DNA from: Marchantia polymorpha subsp. ruderalis
Taxonomy: Eukaryota > Streptophyta > Marchantiopsida > Marchantiales > Marchantiaceae
Assembly (NCBI GenBank): GCA_037833965.1
Contig: AP031357.1
Span: forward strand, 13,288,001 to 13,352,000
Direction of reading: 5' to 3'
Length of the DNA stretch: 64,000 bases
The position numbers and the translations under genes were made by a program. This document shows positions 56,041-64,000 of this stretch, one piece after another. The notes beneath the pieces are model-generated. The model was not told the origin of the DNA. It did not search any database and was given only the letters and a program-made list of their open reading frames with translations. Position 1 is the first letter of the stretch, and the number at the start of each line of letters is the position of its first letter.

Positions 56041-59000
56041 GGACTGAATGCCTCAGGGTTCAAGTCTACTGCCCGTCATATGCACGACGTAAATCAATAC
56101 TCTTAACTGGTCAAGGTTGTGAGGAAATTAAATTTTTGTCTCCAAATTTGAATCGCTGATGTGAGTCACAACAAGGCTCGAGAGCAATTGACCCAATTCC
56201 AGATGATGAGCCCCTTGTACTCGATAAAAAGATGTTACTTCTCAAAGAGCAATATCAGTAGTCTATCGCTTAAGTAGGCATTATTTTATCAAAAAATCAA
56301 GTTTACTTAGTTCAACATATCATGAATTGTAACTTGGCGCAAATTTTGAAGGTTCTTGTGTTTGGCTTTCAAAGTGATAGCCCGAAACTTAATTTGAAAC
56401 TATTCATATAACTAATGAAGATCATCACATTTTTCTTTAGATTCTTCTCTAACTTTGAAGCAAAACAATTGATACAACATTGAACAAGTTGTTGATATAA
56501 ATATCAACACCTTGCTTATAAAGTGAATCAACTTCTTTAAATACAACGCTATTTCCTAACCCAAATCTGATTCATCATCATTTCCACCATCCACATTCTC
56601 TTTAGCAATCTTCATCGTTTCCAAAAGCTCTTCAACATCTTTCAAAATTGTAGCTACGAATACCGCAATGTTTTAGTAGTCGACATGAATAAATTTTCAA
56701 ACTCTCATTGTGAAAAAATTTAAGCTACAATAGCTTGTGCCAATTTGCCATTAATTTTTTATTAATTTTAATGTCATTAATTTTAAATTCATTTTTTATG
56801 TCAAAATCATTCTTCAAATAAAGATAGTTGAAATTCTTTTCTAGAGCTATGATTATGCTCATATCGTAGGGTTGTTTTCAATTTGTGCCCTTTGAATAAA
56901 GAAAATTATCATAACATTGTTCGGTTCAAAAGATTCCAAGTGTATGAGGCATTATCTATCTACATTGTATATACAAATCAATTTTTGGTTTGTTTTTTCA
57001 TCTGTAGAAAATATACTTCGTAAAACCATCATATTTTTACATACATCAAAGCATTAATTTGATTGAATTATGGAACATGCCATTAATGGACTTCTACAAT
57101 GGCTTGTATTACCGAGTTAAAATGAGACACAACAATTTACATACTTTTTTTGTTGAGCAATTTTATTTATAAATGGTAAATGGAATAGAATAGATACACA
57201 TCTGTTATCAATTTTGAACTTAAATTTTGTCACCATAAATCATCACTGATTTTGACAACAAGCATTTGTGAGCTTTTGCACAATTCATCTAGATCTATCT
57301 GCATATAACAAAGTTAGACACTACAACAATTTTTGCACCCATGTTATTTTTCATTTCATACCTCCATGTATTATAATGACATGTCTTACACATATGCGTT
57401 TGTCAATAAAAAAGTACAAACTTTATGCAAACTTATACTTCATCTCTTAAAATAATGTTGCAAAATACAAAATCATAATTATACCCAATTTTTAAGTTGA
57501 AAATGTGCATCCAATAAACAAGTTCCTTCTATATCAATCTTATTATTGCAAAATGTTTCTTTCACATGCTAGGTTATAAGAATATGAAAGTAATAACAAA
57601 GTTCTGAAAATAATGATCATATAAATATATCTTGGATAAATGAAGAAGTAAATATGATAGTTAAATTAATTTTCTATTTACTAAAAGTATCATTTCAAAA
57701 TTGGAAGAAGAAAAGCATGAAGATCATTTCAACAACATGCGATATGTGCTATATTTTGGTCTATTTAACTTTTTTACCTGTGCTATGAATTATATGTGAT
57801 CATCATACATGTTAATATCATTTGTCAACACAAAAAGCTATGCCTATGCATTTAGGAGAAAAAAAATATGATTTCATGCAAGATCACTCTATTTGACTTA
57901 GTCTGTGATTTTTTTTATGTTTTTCACTAAGTTGGAATTTTGCCTAAAAAGCTTTTTCCTCATTGTTTTCATTTTTTTCATCATGAACTTTGAGATAAAA
58001 TTAGGAAAATATTCATTATCATTGATAACATCTAAAATTAATTAATTATTAATAATAATATCTAGTGTATCATCTAATAACATCTTAGAAAGGTATCTTC
58101 AAATCTTGTCAATTTTTAAAAGTTGTAACAAATTCAAATAATAGGTTTTGCTCCTTGTTAGCAAAACTATATACCAAGATGTATATAGCATGTTATTTGT
58201 AAACACATCACTATACAAGGAATAAAAATGATAGCATATTTTTTCATCCATTTAACGCAAATTTGTTTAGCGTATTATATTATTTTGTCTGTCAAATGAA
58301 TCATCGCAATCCTTTTTCTATTCTTTGCACTATGATATTCGTCAACAATTTCTAGACTACTTGGCGTAAAAAAACATGTCAGTTGTTGTTATTGAGTCTA
58401 TACCCATTGCTAGCTGACATTGTTTTCAAGCTTTTAATTCATGCAATGATCTATTTATGTATCTAGTATGTTTTATGCTATATTATGCGCTATATTATAA
58501 TCTTATTCTTTTATCTTATTTTATTTGCATCAAAGACTAATTTTCAATACAACTTTTTTTCTTATTTGAAATTCGTCCTAGTATTGTGTTAATTTATATT
58601 GATTCAAATTTACATCTTCACAATCTTGCTCAACTTGTAGCTCTTCAACTTGATGCAATAATGAATGAAAAATATAAACTAACAACTTTGAATTGTCTGT
58701 AATTCTCAATATTTCATATTGCAAGCAAGTACATGCTCCATATTACTTGAATTATGAACATTTTTTGATGTACTTTGCACATCATATTCTTTCATTGATG
58801 TTTACACATGTTTCATTTGTCAACCAACTGATAATCTCATAAAGATAGCATATAATAATAATCTTGAATGATGTATGTTACTTTTGGTTTTAGCCCTATC
58901 ACCTCAACAGGTTTGATTTTGACGGATATCAAAACATTATTAATGTCATTATTTAAAATCATAAAAAATGGCAACAAACTTTTGACATAAATGAATCCAT

Positions 59001-61352
59001 ATTTAAGCACTTTACATTCTATTATTTGCAGATCATACACTAAAGATAGAAAAATCTTATTTTTTCTAATTAATTAGTAATAATACTGCCATTTTACATA
59101 CGTTATACATAAAAAAAGTCAAAATGATTCCAAAAAACAAGTTGAATAATCTATTCAAATGACGGATTTTCCAACTATCTATCATTCTTGTAATCATCTT
59201 CTTCATGCTTAGATGTCAATCTTATGTTGCTTGATTTGTTCTCTGATTTGCGGTATCAAAATTTGTGCAAATCATTGTCATTTATATGTAAGAAATAACA
59301 AAAAAATGATATTAAGTATTGAAGTTTTAACAATCAAAACCATAGTATGAAACTGCGTTAAAATATAGACAAAAACACAACAACATTATTTTATTTATTG
59401 TTTTCATCAATATTTGTTTGTAGAAATTTAAGAAGTTATTATTTTTTCAATAATTTGTAATAAAATTCATACTATTGTTATCACAACAAAGTTTCATAGC
59501 ATAGATCATATCTCCAAGACTATCAAAAATTTGCAATATAAATTCGCTTTTTTATTATTTGGATCAAATTATTTATCAGTGATATGCAAAGATATAAAAT
59601 ATGTCTACATTTGAATATGCAAATAATTATAATTTGCACACATAAATCAAGAATAAATATAAAATACATATCAAAATCAACTTCAAATATAAAATGTGAA
59701 AAAATGGAAAATACAACATTTAATGTCATTATTTTTTAAGTTACATATCTGATTATGAATCAATTAGATTTTCAATCAAAATAAAATTTTTAAATCCTTG
59801 CAAAAATTTTACAATTATCTTAGTTGATCATTTTGTTGAATTCTATACATAATCTGCTGCTATGGCATTTGATGACTATCAGAGATAAATGGAGTAAAAA
59901 ATAAAAATTACATGATAATAAGGCACAAAATATGTCGTTAAATTTTAGCAAATAAATACGTGGATAGATGTCTTAACCTACATCACATTTACAAATTTAT
60001 CGAAGCTTCATCATCCTTCACATTCTAATCTTGATCTGAAATTTTGATGCAGCCACAATGTTTTCAGGATATGTAGATGTATAGTCCAAATACTTTTCTC
60101 ATTGTATGCTCTGCTTTGACATGAGTCTTGATATACACAATGAGGTTTACAATGAACAGTGTGCATTACAGATATACTTAATGATGTTTATATCAAGAGT
60201 TGTAAATTGTACACCTCGTGATGTATAATCTATGTGCTTTTGGTCTGAAGTTTTTTTTTCTGCCATGAAAAAATTCTATGTAGTTTGATATTTATTATTT
60301 AATTACAAATTCATTGTCTATGCTAAGTTATCAATGATTTCAAATATAAAAGTATAATATTTTAGAGCATTACGTGTACAATTGATTGAAAAACTTGAAT
60401 ATTACAATGAAATAATTTGGAGTTTTATTTTGCTCTGTAATTAGCAAATTACATGCGGCATAACTCAAATAATTATTGATGTTGATCAACCAAAAAATAT
60501 AATCAAGCTTGATGATCAATATTAAATTATAGTGTATGTCAGTTTCAAGGTGTTTGCAATCACTTTAATTGGAAGAGTTTGCAAGTATGAATCAAATATA
60601 TTATTTTTTTTGAATAAAAAATCACTTGATTTATAAAAATCAAATTTATATAAAAAAATATACATGATAATTTTAAATTAAAATAATTCATAAAAAATAA
60701 ATGATATTTCATGATGCAATATGAAATATAGTTTTTAATCAAGCATAAAAAGTTAAGATATTGATATTAAATAATATTTCAAATTTGATCAATAACTATG
60801 AAGAAGCTTGTCGTTAAAAGAAATAAAATAAAATAAAAATATAGAAAAGAAGTGGATTTCTAACATGTCGTTTGATGGATGGATCAAATCAAATTAATTG
60901 TAAATAATAAAGAAATATAAATATTTAATTTTATTAAAAAATCCGACATATTATTAATACTGATTTTTTTATAATATGATTAAAATTTTATCTTAAGTTT
61001 TCTTTTTTATGATAAAAGATTTATGATGAAAATTTGATTTGTAATATTTTATTTTTTTAATTGATAATTTTCAAATTGAAAATTTGATATTTTGTATGTA
61101 TTAAAATTTTTAATTTCAAAAAATGAACTCTATCAAATTAAATTTCTATGACATCAATAAATTACAATTTTAAACACAATTAATGTGCGTTTGAAGTTTT
61201 AAAATGACTAATTATAATATTTTCAATTAAATCAAAGATGAAATATTTTTTGATAGTACATAAAATAAAAATTTGTCTAAAATTATATTTTGAATTTTTT
61301 GAAAATGAAATTTTTTATTGTGTATTTTTTACTTTCAATATATATATATATA
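56041..61352. other. AT-rich intergenic DNA
   Basis: Strongly AT-rich with no ORF that carries a domain. A decayed minus-strand coding-like stretch lies at 56420-56675 (see findings). Transposon debris is likely but not identifiable by eye. Confidence 0.45.
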
Positions 61353-62382
61353 TGGTATCATAGCAGGTTCTACTCTTATTCAATGATGCTTCTTGCTTCG
61401 AATCAACTCTGTGCTACTTGTCAAAACAAATTATTGAGATTGTAAAATTTTGTAAGCATCTAAATTTTGGCAACCAAAAACCACAATCGTCTAAAACACT
61501 AAACCCGTGACTTACTTCAAGATTCATTGTTCAGCGTTAGACGGGCTCAATTTGCCAAATAAATGTTAGTGATACTCAAAACGCTATGATAGCTCGAATT
61601 GAACAGAATTTTAAAATCTTTTTCAAAATTCTTGAAATTCAAGCAAAATTTTATTAATTCATGAAGTTTTTCAAAAATTTCTAAAATCACGGTCAGTGTT
61701 CTGCATCACACCGTGAATATCGTGAATCAAAGTAGACATTTGAGAAATATAAAATCTCTAAGAACTTACATCTGAGTTGCATGAAAGTATCTCCACTAAT
61801 TTAATGGGAATCAATTTCATTCTTGGAAAGATCATATAAGTTGGATCATTCGAGTTTAAGGATTGATATATGTTATCGAAAGTACCAAGCTCCAGTCGAT
61901 CACACCACCTAGTTCTATAACCAACACACTTGTGTCCTGATTATAAAGTAAAAAAATTTGGGATGATAGAATCCTCATCTTCTTGACAATGTTGAATAAT
62001 GCTATGGAGTCTCATCAACAACCCATAATTGCTTGCTATAGGATAGCAGCAGAGGTCTCGACCAAGCAGACAAAGATATTCAAATTGCATTACATACTGA
62101 TGCAACTGCATCTAAGATAATCATTTCATTCACAAAAAATGAAAAAAGACGAGTCTGTGACAAAAGACATTACAAAACGTCTATCACGACATCAACAAAT
62201 CACAAATCACGAAATACAAAACATCTATAAACACATCACAAATCACACATCACGACGAGACACGTCTCCTTCTCGGTTAATTGGCCGCGGAAGGACAAAT
62301 CATTCTAAATGGAGAAGTCTATACTTGTCTAGTACTCAAAGTTTTTCTATATAATACCGAACCTTTGTGCGCTTTGATACCA
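61353..62382 (+). mobile_element. Probable copia-type LTR retroelement 5' fragment (PBS and gag-like remnant)
   Basis: TGGTATCATAGCAGG at 61353-61367 is close to the TGGTATCAGAGC primer-binding site that plant copia elements pair with initiator Met tRNA. About 450 bp downstream, near 61801-61845, one + frame reads LNGNQFHSWKDHISWI, similar to the start of copia gag. The following frame is broken by stops. At 62371-62382, GCTTTGATACCA is a second PBS-like motif in the opposite orientation. No LTR could be delimited. The piece is short and dead; assignment rests on the PBS and one protein motif. Confidence 0.45.
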
Positions 62383-64000
62383 AATTAGAGAAATATAGCA
62401 CTGCAATGGTGAGAGTCGACATAGAATATGAGGAAAGATTCGATAAACAAAATTGTTGATAAACACATGTCTCCTTATATATATATATATATATATATCA
62501 ACAACTTAAAATATTTATTCAAATTATATATACAAAATACTTTGTTATTCGATCAAAAATCTACATGTTCTCACACATGATATTTGAATGATTTTTTAAA
62601 AATTATATATAATCAGAAATTGAAATAAAATCATACAATTAAAAATGAAAATTCAGATTTTTTCTGTGTATATTTATATGTGGAATAAATAAAAAATAAA
62701 ATTTACATAATTCATACATAGACAATGTAAATTGGATTTTTTAGTTGAAGAATATATATACATGCACAATAAGAGACTAAATATTTTGTGTGTTCGATTA
62801 AGTTTTTTGAAAAAATATAATACAAATTTGGATGTATATGGTATTAAATCAATAGATTTCTGATTCGATAGAGTTATTATTACAAAGAATAATTGTTTTT
62901 TGTGCTGTAATTTATATTGCTTGTATTTTATTCAGAGGAAATTATATTTATTATTACTGCCACAAATTGTACAATGAACTTTATTTTATGCTTGATCATA
63001 TATAAATTATGGATTAAAATTTTAATTTTATTATTATTCATTGTAAGATATAAAATGAAGTTAAAATATCATTATAAATCCACTTCCAAACATTAAAAGT
63101 TTTATTGTGTTTTCAATACATTTTTATTGGTTGACAAGTTATAAAAATTATCATAATTTTTTTAATTTAATTAACAATATAAAAAAAAGTAAATCAAAAT
63201 CCCATATTTTTCAATTTAAAAATTCTATGAGAGCTATTTACATTCGGAATATTAGATAATGTTTGTAATTCAAGAAATAAGATTGTAAAATTTCTATCTT
63301 TTGATTATGATAAAATGTTTCAAAAAAAATTTGATGATACAAAAAACAAAAAATTTGATTTAATTTAAAAACATATATTCATTTTGAAATAAATGAAATG
63401 AGGTATACAATATAATTTTGATTTATAACATATTTGATAATATTCACATATATAACCAAATATCTATTGATTGTAAATCATATAAATGGAATTTACTATC
63501 AAATAATATGTTTTTGTTCTCATTTTTTTTTAGTAGTAAGCTTCATAATAATCAAATTTCATATAAGTAAGTAGCTTGAAAATTAAATAAATAAAAAATA
63601 TTTTTAAGGAAAAAATTGATTATTAAACATACTGTTGTATAAAACTATAATTTCATAGTTATGTGAAAGATTTTGAAAAGATTTATGAATTTCATCATAG
63701 CAACAAAATTATATAGTTTCCTCAATAAAATGCTCATTGAAATTTTTTTAGTGTTGCAATCTTGGTTATTGATATTTTTCCTTTGATATTTGTTTAAATG
63801 ATCAGTGTCAATATTATTACATATAATTTATCAACGTTTCATCACTGTTGTAATCTTTGCATTATATCATAAGTACTATATCAGTTTTTCTTGAAATCAT
63901 AAACGTATTACAGGCTAACGTTGTTTTTTTATCACATTCACACATTCAACAAATTTTTTTGTTGAAAATAATCATTACATGAAAATCTAAATTTAAAAGA
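62383..64000. other. AT-rich intergenic DNA with (TA)n run
   Basis: An AT-rich tail of the window with a TA microsatellite at 62476-62498. Nothing else is recognised. Confidence 0.45.

Overview
The window looks like nuclear DNA of a land plant. Two intron-containing genes on the + strand can be reconstructed exon by exon from conserved plant families: a clade-D type protein phosphatase 2C (26108-28922, 4 exons, 393 aa) and a TDY-class (group D) MAP kinase (45541-53483, 11 exons, 641 aa). Both models keep an open frame through every junction, and all introns but one are GT-AG. The style of the sequence is gene islands rich in GC and microsatellites, set in very AT-rich, retroelement-bearing DNA. 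That would suit a bryophyte or other early-diverging plant; this is an inference from style, not from a diagnostic marker.

Layout: 1-2640 is mixed-composition DNA without a recognisable gene. 2640-7680 is AT-rich and holds two 3' ends of the same decayed LINE family (4230-4520 and 5690-7180). 7680-9850 is a GC-rich island without a recognisable gene. 9850-17600 is AT-rich with foldbacks and tandem repeats. 17600-23640 is mixed. 23640-25660 is GC-rich and purine-biased DNA upstream of the PP2C gene, which follows at 26108-28922. 28923-33780 is its 3' flank and mixed DNA. 33780-35620 is a pyrimidine-rich island. 35620-36860 is AT-rich. At 36964-37101 there is a 45-codon ORF with a good signal peptide, a TATA-like box and a good start context: a possible small secreted protein or the first exon of a larger one. 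37489-37520 is a run of 32 G. 37590-45540 alternates GC islands and AT-rich DNA and ends in the GC-rich 5' region of the MAP kinase gene. 53484-56040 is the 3' flank plus a GC-rich, CpG-rich block. 56040-64000 is AT-rich, with copia-type primer-binding-site motifs and a gag-like fragment near 61353-62382.

The two certain genes are typical signalling components: a Ser/Thr phosphatase of the kind known in Arabidopsis to act on plasma-membrane H+-ATPases, and a MAP kinase with the long C-terminal tail of group D. They lie about 16.6 kb apart on the same strand, and nothing in the sequence links them functionally. The most notable gene-structure feature is a 2.24-kb intron in the kinase gene that starts with GC instead of GT, placed exactly at a family-conserved protein junction. 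I did not find a convincing new multi-gene system; the window is mostly intergenic plant DNA.
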